Part shown: piece after piece, positions 24,631 through 32,217 of the stretch | Layout of the letters: each line of letters begins with the position of its first letter | Numbering within the stretch: the first letter of the stretch is position 1 | Origin: Methanosarcinaceae archaeon | GTDB taxonomy: Archaea; Halobacteriota; Methanosarcinia; Methanosarcinales; Methanosarcinaceae | Assembly (NCBI GenBank): GCA_013329415.1 | Contig: DUKH01000047.1 | Location: forward strand, 6,813 to 39,033 | DNA length: 32,221 bases | Direction: 5' to 3' | Notes under the pieces: generated by a model | Database searches by the model: none | What the model was told of the DNA's origin: nothing | Seen by the model: the letters and a program-made list of their open reading frames with translations, nothing else | Position numbers and translations under genes: made by a program

Positions 24631-25611
24631 TTACGGATATTCCACGTCCACGCCGAGGATCTGCTCCGTTCCTCCTGCAATGTCCCTGGCAATCTCGGCA
24701 CAGCCGATCGCAGCATGCCACTTCCCGAGGCAGCGGCACTCCTGGCCAAGGTGCCTGCTTATCTTCTTTTGGACATACTCCACTTCCCCTACCGAACCTG
24801 CAAGGAAGATGGCTTCTCCCGAAATCCCGTAGTCCCTGAGGAGGAGCTGCATGGAGACTATTTCCATGGCTGCAAAGAGGGCTATGGTGTCAAGGGCAAG
24901 CAGGGCGGGAGCCTCTCCTTTTTCGGCTGCTGCGAGCATTTCTTCCCGGTCTTCGTAGGGGGTCATCTTCAGGGTGCCGGCTTCTATGAATGCCTGGTTT
25001 GCGCTCATAATTCCTGCATCTACGTCCCGGATTGCCTGCAGGTCAAGGGGGCCGTGGTGTACCCCGGGGGCAAAGATACAGGCGTCGATTGCCCCGAGCA
25101 GCTTCCCTCCTGCGACGGCGAGGGTTACGGTATTGGAACTGATGTCGGAGGCCACAAAATCCTCACAGCCCAGGCATCTGATGTGGTAAGCTATTCCCAG
25201 CTTTTCCGGGCTTGTGAGGTGGGAAAAAACTTTCATCCGGGGGTCCACCCGGCTTTCGGTGTGGATGCCGGGGATTGCTACTGCCGGAATCCCTGAGTTT
25301 CGGACCGCATCAAAGACCCTTGTGCCTCCTCCTGTTTTTTTCCCTGCCCCTTCCAGGCTCCGGAGCCCTCTTCCTTCCAGGGCACGGATATCTTTTATTG
25401 TAGAAAACCCGTCTCCCATGGAATATGTGGCGGCAATTAACTCTATGTCTCCGCGGCGAATGCCTAAATTCTTTTCAATGGATGCAAGTACATCCTCTTC
25501 TGACATGGCAGCCGCTTCAGCCCTGGCAAGTTCAAAAGTCCGTACTTCCTTTCCCTCTATCAGGGCAAAACGCATTGCTGTGGTTCCGTGGTCAATCCCT
25601 ATAAATGCCAA
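24631..25611 (-). CDS. methanogenesis marker protein 12
   Basis: This 326-aa ASKHA-fold (acetate/sugar kinase, Hsp70, actin) protein is found essentially only in methanogens and relatives. The N-terminal phosphate-binding loop GIDHGTTAMRFAL (about 4-16), a middle region with DISSNTVTLAVAGG, and a C-terminal adenosine-type motif FLAGSVGE mark the fold. Its role is unproven; ATP-dependent activation or cofactor assembly has been suggested for this fold. The start is TTG at 25611, fixed by AAGGAGAG about 8 nt upstream. It lies 23 nt downstream of the DUF2103-like gene in an operon. Confidence 0.92.
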   Translation of the reverse strand: MAFIGIDHGTTAMRFALIEGKEVRTFELARAEAAAMSEEDVLASIEKNLGIRRGDIELIAATYSMGDGFSTIKDIRALEGRGLRSLEGAGKKTGGGTRVFDAVRNSGIPAVAIPGIHTESRVDPRMKVFSHLTSPEKLGIAYHIRCLGCEDFVASDISSNTVTLAVAGGKLLGAIDACIFAPGVHHGPLDLQAIRDVDAGIMSANQAFIEAGTLKMTPYEDREEMLAAAEKGEAPALLALDTIALFAAMEIVSMQLLLRDYGISGEAIFLAGSVGEVEYVQKKISRHLGQECRCLGKWHAAIGCAEIARDIAGGTEQILGVDVEYP

Positions 25612-25634
25612 GCAGCCATCTCTCCTTGAATGCC

Positions 25635-25988
25635 TTAGAGGGCCTCTTTTAAAATTTCGTTTAATTCATTCATGATCCTGTCCCCTTCTTCAGCTGTCCC
25701 CACCGTTGTTACGAGCCTGAGTTCCTGGAAACTTCTCCCTTCCGAAAGAAGCATCCTCAGGTTTCCCCTGGCATCGGCGCGCAGCACTTTTCCGGAGAGT
25801 TTTCCGCCTGCAGTCCCTTTGACGGAAATCACTGAGGGGATGATCTTTTTTATTTCGGGGTGCTGGCTTACAAGCCTCACGAGCTTTTTTCCTGTCCGCC
25901 CCCCGATAATGGTGGTGTGTGCTCCTCCAAGTTTGCTTTTTAAGGAGTTTTTTCCACTTTCGTGTGAAATTTCAACACTTTCAGTCAT
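25635..25988 (-). CDS. DUF2103-like protein, predicted
   Basis: This small protein (117 aa from ATG 25988; 140 aa from GTG 26057) has the segment KLGGAHTTIIG, then HPEIKKIIPSVISVKG and an alternating alpha/beta pattern. It resembles DUF2103, an uncharacterised family described as possibly metal-binding; this match is from memory and only moderate. Neither start has a Shine-Dalgarno. The residues before Met24 look non-conserved, hydrophilic and basic, so the shorter start is preferred, though the predicted transcription start near 26057 keeps the longer leaderless form possible. It is the first gene of an operon with marker 12. Confidence 0.6.
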   Translation of the reverse strand: MTESVEISHESGKNSLKSKLGGAHTTIIGGRTGKKLVRLVSQHPEIKKIIPSVISVKGTAGGKLSGKVLRADARGNLRMLLSEGRSFQELRLVTTVGTAEEGDRIMNELNEILKEAL

Positions 25989-26056
25989 TGTAATTGCGAT
26001 ACCCGGCTTTTTATGCCTTCTTCCTTGTTGCTCATCTTTTTGGGTTTTTTGTTCCA

Positions 26057-26132
26057 CTGCAGGCTTTCTTATCTGATTTATCCTTTTTTATATTTAGGGG
26101 TATATTCAATCGAAGGGCCGATAACCCCTAAA
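26057..26132 (-). promoter_or_regulatory. promoter and operator-like inverted repeat of the marker-12 operon
   Basis: On the minus strand AATATAAAAAAGG (about 26080-26092) is a TATA element. Immediately upstream lies a perfect 9-bp inverted repeat, TTTAGGGGT at 26093-26101 and ACCCCTAAA at 26124-26132. The half-sites are 31 bp apart, about three helical turns. Confidence 0.55.
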
Positions 26133-26351
26133 AATGCCGTTTATAATATGTTTACTCTATGAAATGTTTATCCTGAATTAAGAGCGATAAGTTGCAGGAA
26201 TAAGATCCGGGTGACCTAAAAATAGAGAGCTTTCCAGAAAGTAGGGAGCAAATATACGGTCCCATCTTCTGGATTCTTTCCTTTTTTCGCTTAAAAAAGC
26301 TTTTTTCCTGAAATACAAACTTCCTTTTCGGGAATCCGTTTTCCTTAAATC
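26133..26351. other. spacer downstream of the ACT gene
   Basis: With the operator region this completes a gap of about 300 nt between the ACT-domain gene and the marker-12 operon. It is AT-rich with no gene. On the minus strand it is mostly A-rich, with no clear terminator hairpin. Confidence 0.4.
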
Positions 26352-26789
26352 TCAGATTTTTTCAAGCTCTTTCATGCCGACGAGCTTGATATTATTTTCT
26401 TCCAGAAGCTTGATTGCCCGATCTATTTCGTTTACCCTGACGATGAGGAGGGCTTTTTGTTGCCGGGTGACAAAGGCATAGGCGTAGTCCAGGTTGATTT
26501 CTGCCTCTCCGAAAACCTCTGCAATCCGGGACATGCTACCTGGAACGTCGTCCATTTCGATCCCCAGTACGTTAGTCTCCGAAACCGTGAACCCGGCGTC
26601 GTGGAGGACGGTGTGGGCATAGTCGGACCTGTCAACCACCATGCGGATAATCCCGAAGTCACCAGATTCCGCAATGGTAAAGGCCCTGATATTTATCCCG
26701 GTACTTTTCAGCTTGTTGGCCACGCTTGCAAGTCTGCCGGGTTTGTTTTCCGCAAAAAGAGAAATCTGCTTTATGATTTTGTCTTCCAT
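26352..26789 (-). CDS. tandem ACT-domain protein
   Basis: This 145-aa protein consists of two ACT domains: KIIKQISLFAENKPGRLASVANKL (split here only for position, about 3-70) and a second beginning VLGIEMDDVPGSMSRI (about 75-145). Each has the Gly in PGRL/PGSM that lines the ligand pocket, so amino-acid binding is expected. It has no catalytic domain. The ATG at 26789 (GGGTG 5 nt upstream) is preferred over the GTG at 26810. It lies downstream of the PaaK-type ligase gene in the same direction. The pairing of an ACT protein with a PaaK-like ligase recurs in archaea, in my recollection, and suggests aromatic amino-acid sensing. Confidence 0.88.
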   Translation of the reverse strand: MEDKIIKQISLFAENKPGRLASVANKLKSTGINIRAFTIAESGDFGIIRMVVDRSDYAHTVLHDAGFTVSETNVLGIEMDDVPGSMSRIAEVFGEAEINLDYAYAFVTRQQKALLIVRVNEIDRAIKLLEENNIKLVGMKELEKI

Positions 26790-26822
26790 TTCAGCACCCA
26801 CATCCTTCACATCCCTGAATAT

Positions 26823-26862
26823 TCTTCTTTTTTGAATTTCTATTGTCTTTATAATTTTTTAT
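26823..26862 (-). promoter_or_regulatory. predicted ACT gene promoter
   Basis: On the minus strand AAAAAATTATAAAG (26847-26860) is BRE/TATA-like, and transcription would start near 26823, about 34 nt before the ATG. The ACT gene may therefore be transcribed independently of the ligase. Confidence 0.5.
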
Positions 26863-26866
26863 GATC

Positions 26867-26944
26867 TTATGAATTCGTATTATCTTCATGAATCCTTATC
26901 GACCTTATGAATTCCTTATTATCCCTACGAATCCCTTATTATCC
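26867..26944. repeat. degenerate 20-bp tandem repeats
   Basis: Four units like TTATGAATTCCTTATTATCC begin at 26867 (18 bp), 26885, 26905 and 26925, immediately upstream of the predicted ACT gene TATA element. Confidence 0.65.
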
Positions 26945-27331
26945 TTATTATATTACTTTAATCCTGTTTAAGCCCCTGTCTGTTATAATCCTGATCTTCT
27001 CATACATGTTCAGGAGTTTTATTCGGGAGTTTTTTCTTCCAGAATATAATATAAGTTGCTGTGTATATTTAAACTTACATGATACTATTTTGGAAACTGA
27101 TCTGAGCGGAATCAGGACAGAGGAGCTAAAAAGGAACCGAAAAGAAGTGGAATATACGTCCTGCAGGATTCCTTTTCTGCAGAGACATATTTCTACCCGA
27201 GTCTTTTTGCTTGAGTTTATTTCTTGATTTTTTTGCTCGAGTCTCTTCTTTAAGTTTTTACTGACTTTTCTCTTGAATTCCTCTTCAAATCTTTTTCAGA
27301 AACCTTTCGGTCCCTTCGAGCCTTCAGGATT

Positions 27332-28636
27332 TCAGAGTTTCCGGTTGTCGATTACTTTCTTCGACTTGCCCATGGAGCGGGGGAGGGATCCGTGTTCCAC
27401 AAGCTCCACCCGGACCGCCAGGTTCAGCACGCTTTTCAGTGCACCTGCAACTTTCTTCTCCAGGGACATCATGTCCGACATCCTGTCGCTGAAGGCGGAC
27501 TCGTGCATCTCTATCTGTACTTTTATGGTATCCAGTTCCCCCACCCGGTCCACAATCATCATAAAGTGGTTCCCTACTTCCGGGATCTTCAGCAGGACTG
27601 ACTCTACCTGGCCGGGGAAGACGTTGATTCCGCGAATAATGAGCATATCGTCCGTCCTACCCGTAATCCTCATGATCCTTGGGTGGGTCCGGCCGCATTT
27701 ACAGGTTTCCTCTGTCTTTCTGGTCAGGTCTTTGACCCTGTACCGGATCAGAGGGAGGGCTTCCTTGGCAAGGGTTGTTATCACAAGCTCTCCTGTTTCC
27801 CCGTCAGGGACCGGTTCTCCTGTTTCCGGGTCCAGGATTTCTACCAGGTACATGTCTGCCCAGATGTGAATGCCGCGCTGTTCTCTGCATTCGGTGAATA
27901 GTGGGCCGCTCATTTCCGAAGTCCCGTAGATGTCATAGGCTTTTATTCCGGATTCCTTCTCGATCCGTTCCCTGAGTTCGGGGGACCAGGGTTCTGCACC
28001 GAAAACTCCTGCCTTCATTTTCGTGTCATCTTTTATGCTGACTCCCTGCTCCCTGGCGGCTTCGATCATGTAGGCAAAGTAAGAGGGGGTGCAGGCAATA
28101 ACCGTGCTTCCCAGGTCTTTCATCAGCTCAATCTGCTTTTCCGTATTTCCGGAGCTTGTGGGGAGCACCGTTGCTCCTACTTTCTCTGCGGCGTAATGCG
28201 CCCCAAGTCCCCCGGTGAAAAGCCCGTATCCGTAGCTGACCTGGAGCACGTCCTCTTTTCCGACCCCTATCGATGTTAATGCCCGGGCAAGGGACTCAGC
28301 CCAGTTGTCGATGTCTTTTTCCGTGTAACCCACAACTGTCGGCTTCCCGCTTGTCCCCGAAGAGGCGTGAAAGCGGACCAGTTTTGAGTTGGGGACGCAA
28401 AACATTCCGGTGGGGTAGGTGTCTCTGAGATCCTGCTTAAAAGTAAAAGGTAATTTCCTGACATCTTCAAGGGTCCGGATATCATCCGGGCTGACGCCGT
28501 GTTCGTCAAACCTGTTCCTGTAAAAAGGAGAATTCTCATACACATAGTGCACTATTTCTCTCAGTTTTGCTTCCTGTAGTTTTCTAAGTTCTGCTACAGG
28601 CATTGTTTCGATTTCAGGATCCCAGTATTCTGGCAT
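27332..28636 (-). CDS. phenylacetate-CoA ligase family (PaaK-like) AMP-forming ligase
   Basis: This 434-aa adenylate-forming enzyme activates an aryl or acyl carboxylate to its CoA thioester using ATP. The P-loop SSGTSGKPT is at about 92-100; IYGTSEMSGP (about 235-244) is the A5 motif, and MRITGRTDDMLIIRG (about 323-337) the A8 hinge. CKCGRTHP may bind a metal, as in some PaaK proteins. The C-terminal domain follows. Methanosarcina relatives may use it for reuse of aryl acids such as phenylacetate or indole acetate in aromatic amino-acid synthesis. No indolepyruvate oxidoreductase gene is present here. The ATG at 28636 is favoured; GTG 28645 is an alternative and neither has a strong Shine-Dalgarno. 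Confidence 0.9.
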   Translation of the reverse strand: MPEYWDPEIETMPVAELRKLQEAKLREIVHYVYENSPFYRNRFDEHGVSPDDIRTLEDVRKLPFTFKQDLRDTYPTGMFCVPNSKLVRFHASSGTSGKPTVVGYTEKDIDNWAESLARALTSIGVGKEDVLQVSYGYGLFTGGLGAHYAAEKVGATVLPTSSGNTEKQIELMKDLGSTVIACTPSYFAYMIEAAREQGVSIKDDTKMKAGVFGAEPWSPELRERIEKESGIKAYDIYGTSEMSGPLFTECREQRGIHIWADMYLVEILDPETGEPVPDGETGELVITTLAKEALPLIRYRVKDLTRKTEETCKCGRTHPRIMRITGRTDDMLIIRGINVFPGQVESVLLKIPEVGNHFMMIVDRVGELDTIKVQIEMHESAFSDRMSDMMSLEKKVAGALKSVLNLAVRVELVEHGSLPRSMGKSKKVIDNRKL

Positions 28637-29225
28637 TTTTTTCACGCTCTGTATTTTTTAAACGTTGTTTGAGGCTGTACTTTTCAGGCCTTCATTTTTA
28701 ATCTGCTTTTTCCGTTTCATGTTTTTCATTTCATGCCCCTTTCAGGTCATGTTTTTTCACGCCAGCTCTTCCCTAGCTTCATACCTTGCCTGCCTGTCAT
28801 CCTAAGTATATTCTGGTGCTCTGCGGCAGGTTTCCTTCAGGCGGATACTAATTTCCGGTAGATCTGGTATTGTGAGACTTAAGCTGGATTCTCATATAAA
28901 AAATAATTGTTCAGGGGCTCAAAATTGCTCAGGGTTTTAAGGTTGTATAAATGTTTAAAATTGCTGTGCGTATCAAAATTGCTCAAGGTTTTAAGGTTGT
29001 ATAAATGTTTAAAATTGCTGTGCGTATCAAAATTGCTCAGCGTATCAAAAGAGAAAAGAGTTCTGATATTTTTCAAAGCCGGAATCTCGTAAAATCAGTC
29101 CGGTCTTTTTATTTTGACTTTCTATTTTTATATTGTTTAAAAAAGGCCTCGATGGACCTTTTGAAAAATAACTTTCCCAGGATCCCTGGAAAATGTATTT
29201 TCCTTCTTCCTGTTTTTTCTAACGT
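28637..29225. other. DHH gene to ligase gene spacer
   Basis: This gap of about 590 nt has no gene. It contains the 54-bp tandem repeats at 28921-29040, a plus-strand T-rich stretch near 29105-29140, and several TTTCATG/TTTCAGG-like words around 28715-28760. Confidence 0.5.
28921..29040. repeat. 54-bp tandem repeat, two full copies and a partial third
   Basis: Copies at 28921-28974 and 28975-29028 begin AAAATTGCTCAGGGTTTTAA (one G-to-A change in the second) and are otherwise nearly identical. A third starts at 29029 and breaks off after 12 nt, but then repeats the unit's end, GCGTATCAAAA. Confidence 0.9.
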
Positions 29226-30224
29226 TTAATTTTCTTCCTCTTCGTCCTCTATGGAGATGTCCCCGGGCGTTTTTCCCAGGGAATTTTCAAATATCTTCCG
29301 GGTACCTTCCCTGCATTTCCTGAGTACTTCGTCCATGTCTGCGATCACTTCGATCCCCGCGGCTCCGAAATGTCCGCCTCCTGTACCGTTGTATTCTTTA
29401 CTGACATCTTCCATGAGCTGCCCAAGATTGACCCCTGCGTTTACGGCATCTCGCTTTGCCCGGGCGCTTATCCTTACGCTTCCGTCTTTGGCAGTGCCGA
29501 CAAAGGCTACATCAGCCCCGATGTTAATTAGCATGGACGAGGCCGAGCCCCCGTAAGAGCTCACGTGGGAAGTTGCAATAAGCATGTCTCCAACCCGATA
29601 TATTTCTGATCGGCTTGCGGCTTTAAGGATCGCAATACGCATGGAAATATCCTGGGGGGTGGCTGCCATTATGTCAAGCACCTCTCCGTATTCCACACCG
29701 CTGGCTTCTATGATGTTTGCTACGGTCCGGAAGGTTTCCACCGCCGCATGCTTAAAATGGCCGGTGTCCGTGATAATCCCGGTGATCATCCCTATCCCTA
29801 CCCTGCGGGTGATGGGGGCACCAATGGACTTTAAGATGTCGTAGACAATCTCAACGGTGGAGGTGGCATTGCGGTGCAGGTAAAACTCGGCATTTTCTGT
29901 AAGGGCAGTGGTGGTATGGTGGTCTATTACGCAGTAATTGGTTAGTTCAAGGTCGTTTAGCTGTGCTTTTGTAGAAGTGTCCACTACCACGACAAAGCCG
30001 TAGTCACTCAGGTTGGGTTTTTCTACGACCTCTATCCCTAGCTTCTCGACCAGGACGGAAGCTACCCGGTTGCAACTGTCTACAAGCCCTACGGTCCCTC
30101 CCACGGCTTCGGAAAGAGCAAAAGCACTGCTTACGGCATCCGGATCTGCGTTCCGGTGGCACAAATATAAAATATTTTGATAGTCAAGGAGCCGGTTGAA
30201 AAACTCCGCTTCGTCTACTTGCAT
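29226..30224 (-). CDS. DHH/DHHA1 family phosphoesterase
   Basis: This 332-aa protein is of the NrnA/RecJ-like DHH superfamily. Motif I is NADPDAVSSA (about 25-34), motif II VVDTSTKA (about 80-87), motif III VIDHHTTTA (about 98-106), motif IV ITGIITDTGHF (about 147-157), and the DHHA1 substrate loop GTGGGHFGAAG is at about 284-294. These bind two Mn2+ and support cleavage of short oligoribonucleotides, pAp or cyclic dinucleotide products; the natural substrate is not determined by sequence. The C-terminus is highly acidic. It lies 138 nt downstream of prefoldin beta in the same direction, with a hairpin-rich spacer and only a weak GAGTG Shine-Dalgarno. Confidence 0.92.
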   Translation of the reverse strand: MQVDEAEFFNRLLDYQNILYLCHRNADPDAVSSAFALSEAVGGTVGLVDSCNRVASVLVEKLGIEVVEKPNLSDYGFVVVVDTSTKAQLNDLELTNYCVIDHHTTTALTENAEFYLHRNATSTVEIVYDILKSIGAPITRRVGIGMITGIITDTGHFKHAAVETFRTVANIIEASGVEYGEVLDIMAATPQDISMRIAILKAASRSEIYRVGDMLIATSHVSSYGGSASSMLINIGADVAFVGTAKDGSVRISARAKRDAVNAGVNLGQLMEDVSKEYNGTGGGHFGAAGIEVIADMDEVLRKCREGTRKIFENSLGKTPGDISIEDEEEEN

Positions 30225-30263
30225 TGTTCACTCTGGCTGTCGCTTTTCTTTCAGGTATCGATA

Positions 30264-30303
30264 CATCCAGGGACTGGATGCCGGGTTTCTGTGCATACCC
30301 GGC
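30264..30303 (-). other. double hairpin upstream of the DHH gene
   Basis: Two consecutive stems: CATCC/GGATG at 30264-30280 and GCCGGGT/ACCCGGC at 30280-30303 with a 10-nt loop. They sit about 40 nt before the DHH start codon and about 60 nt after the prefoldin gene, in the leader of the DHH message if the two genes are co-transcribed. Confidence 0.5.
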
Positions 30304-30337
30304 GTTCACTAATGTACATTTCAGGTGTCTGTACAAT

Positions 30338-30362
30338 AGTATGTAAAAGGAAAAATAAAAAG
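30338..30362 (-). terminator. U-rich terminator after prefoldin beta
   Basis: Immediately after the prefoldin stop codon the minus strand reads CTTTTTATTTTTCCTTTTAC, a typical archaeal U-rich terminator without a hairpin. Confidence 0.6.
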
Positions 30363-30716
30363 TTATTGTGCCCTGGGACCCAATGCCTGCTGGATCTGCT
30401 CCTGGAGCTGTTTGAAGCGGGTTGTGAGCCGTTCCTCCTGCCTTGTAATGGACTGGAGCCTGAGTGAGAGGGTCTCTTCCCTGTCTTTCAGTTTGGCGAT
30501 AGATTCCCCTTTATCCGTTTTTATGACCAGTTCCCCGACTGTCCGGTAGACCAGCGCATCGTCTGAGAGTTTTTCGAGTTCCTCAAGAGCCATCTTCGAC
30601 TCTTTCTGCATAGCTTCGATCTGGGATTTCTGCATTGCAAGTGCCTGGATCTGCTGCTGAACCTGCTGAAGCTGTGCAATCTGGTTCTGGATTTGCGGAG
30701 GTAATTCTGCTGTCAT
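30363..30716 (-). CDS. pfdB: prefoldin subunit beta
   Basis: This 117-aa subunit of the hexameric prefoldin chaperone (alpha2 beta4) hands unfolded proteins to the thermosome. Two long coiled-coil helices (about 5-50 and 75-112, Gln- and Glu-rich heptads) flank a beta-hairpin segment (about 52-75, DDALVYRTVGELVIKTD), as expected of the family. The ATG at 30716 has AGGTGA 8 nt upstream. The length is typical. It is the upstream gene of the DHH phosphoesterase, but a U-rich terminator follows its stop codon. Confidence 0.95.
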   Translation of the reverse strand: MTAELPPQIQNQIAQLQQVQQQIQALAMQKSQIEAMQKESKMALEELEKLSDDALVYRTVGELVIKTDKGESIAKLKDREETLSLRLQSITRQEERLTTRFKQLQEQIQQALGPRAQ

Positions 30717-31078
30717 ATGATTTTCACCTGTCTCCAGAATACACCTGAAGGGATTTTAATGTTTCTGTCCTTCCAGCTCCCGAAAATGCCTTACATGCCT
30801 TAAAATAGTATTCAGCGTCCTGTGGTCAAAAGCTTAAACAACTATTGAACCTAATGAAAAGATAGTACTCGAAGTTATATGACAACACCGGGCAAATTAA
30901 ACTCCTGTAAATAGAGTATATAGAATATAATATGTGACATAATAATAAATAACTGAAAAATAATAATTACTGAAAATAATAAGTAACTGTAAATTAATAA
31001 TTGCTGATTATAATATGTAACTGAAAATTAATAATTACTGATTATAATAAGTAACTGAAAATTTGGGAGATACTTATA
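30717..31078. other. divergent spacer between prefoldin beta and the M42 peptidase
   Basis: This 362-nt gap has no gene. Its M42-proximal half is very AT-rich and made of a 34-bp repeat array that presumably overlaps the peptidase promoter. Confidence 0.6.
30944..31063. repeat. 34-bp tandem repeat array at the M42 promoter region
   Basis: Units beginning AATAAGTAACTG (or AATAAATAACTG, AATATGTAACTG) start at 30944, 30978, 31012 and 31046, an exact 34-bp period. The last ends about 15 nt before the peptidase start codon. Confidence 0.85.
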
Positions 31079-32152
31079 ATGGAAGAAGGAAAGAAATTTG
31101 ATGAAATTCAGGATCTTCTTGAAAAGTATACAAACGCTCACGGGATTTCCGGTTCCGAAGGGGAGATCCGGAAGCTTCTGGAAAAGGAGCTCGAACCTTA
31201 CGTTGACGGCACCCGGACCGATACTATGGGGAACCTTATAGCAACTAAAAAGGGAAAAGGACCTTCCGTAATGCTGGCTGCGCACATGGACGAAATCGGG
31301 CTCATGGTCAAGTATATTGACGAGAACGGGTTCCTGCGTTTTGTCACAATAGGTGGCTGGTTCGACCAGACCCTTCTGAACCAGCGGGTCCGGGTCCACG
31401 GTAAGAAAGGTACCATCCCCGGGGTCATAGGGTCCAAGCCCCCCCATGTGATGAAAGATGAAGATCGGAAAAAACCTGTGAAGGCTGAAGATATGTTTAT
31501 CGATATAGGGGCAAAGGATACCGAAGACGCCGAAATGCTCGGGGTTGAGATCGGGACCCCTGTCTCCATAGACCGGGAGTTCGTACCCCTGGCAAATGGG
31601 AAAGTAACGTCCAAAGCCTTTGACAACCGGGCAGGTGTCGTGATCCTTGTAGAAGTGATGAAGCGGCTTTCCGAACTTAATATTGATGCAAACGTATACG
31701 CCGTCGGCACTGTCCAGGAAGAAGTGGGGCTCAAAGGGGCCAGAACTTCGGCTTACGGGCTGATCCCGGATGTCGCCCTTGCTGTCGATACCACGATCCC
31801 CGGAGACCACCCCGGCATCAGCAAGAACGATTCCCACCTTGAAATCGGGAAAGGGCCGGTGCTTACGGTTGCCGATGCCTCGGGGAGAGGCCTTATCGCC
31901 CACCCGCAGGTCCTCAGATGGCTGAGGGAAACCGCCGGAGAATACGAGATTTCCTGCCAGCTGGGGGTAGGGTCCGGAGGCACCACCGATGCCACTGCTA
32001 TCCATCTGACCCGGGAAGGTATCCCCACGGGCACCGTCAGTATTGCCACCCGCTATATCCACTCCCCTGTGGAGGTTCTGGATGTGGCCGACGTGGAAGC
32101 CTGTGTAAATCTCATTGTGAAGGCTATAGAGAATGTGGACAGGTATTTCTGA
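31079..32152 (+). CDS. M42 family metallo-aminopeptidase (tetrahedral aminopeptidase type)
   Basis: This 357-aa protein forms, by family precedent, a tetrahedral dodecamer that trims peptides released by the proteasome. The two-metal site is visible: His69 (AAHMDEIG), bridging Asp182 (SKAFDNRAG), catalytic Glu214 with Glu215 (VQEEVGLKG), Asp237 (AVDTTIPGD) and a C-terminal His in TRYIHSPVEV (about 328). The insert between about 75 and 175 is the PDZ-like dimerisation domain. Many family members were misnamed endoglucanase. GGGAGAT precedes the ATG by about 8 nt. It is monocistronic and followed by a strong terminator. Confidence 0.95.
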   Translation: MEEGKKFDEIQDLLEKYTNAHGISGSEGEIRKLLEKELEPYVDGTRTDTMGNLIATKKGKGPSVMLAAHMDEIGLMVKYIDENGFLRFVTIGGWFDQTLLNQRVRVHGKKGTIPGVIGSKPPHVMKDEDRKKPVKAEDMFIDIGAKDTEDAEMLGVEIGTPVSIDREFVPLANGKVTSKAFDNRAGVVILVEVMKRLSELNIDANVYAVGTVQEEVGLKGARTSAYGLIPDVALAVDTTIPGDHPGISKNDSHLEIGKGPVLTVADASGRGLIAHPQVLRWLRETAGEYEISCQLGVGSGGTTDATAIHLTREGIPTGTVSIATRYIHSPVEVLDVADVEACVNLIVKAIENVDRYF

Positions 32153-32167
32153 TTGAGAACTGCCTCT

Positions 32168-32217
32168 GAGCCGGGAAAAAGTCCCGGTTCAGTTCTCTGT
32201 TTTTGTTTTTCCTTTTT
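32168..32217 (+). terminator. terminator of the M42 gene
   Basis: A 9-bp stem with one G-T pair (GAGCCGGGA with TCCCGGTTC, 5-nt loop, 32168-32190) is followed by several T5 runs up to 32217. Confidence 0.8.

Larger units (their letters stand above)
26811..27331. other. ligase to ACT spacer
   Basis: This 521-nt AT-rich gap has no gene. It carries the ACT promoter and, just upstream of it, the 20-bp degenerate repeats. Confidence 0.5.

Noticed and set aside
28879-29092. Repeat-encoded peptides on both strands at the 54-bp array
   Set aside because: The period happens to be a multiple of 3, which keeps frames open; there is no start signal or homology.
31028-32062. Long 344-codon minus-strand frame
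   Set aside because: It lies fully opposite the M42 peptidase, whose metal ligands are all present; the frame has no family features and its codons mirror the real gene.
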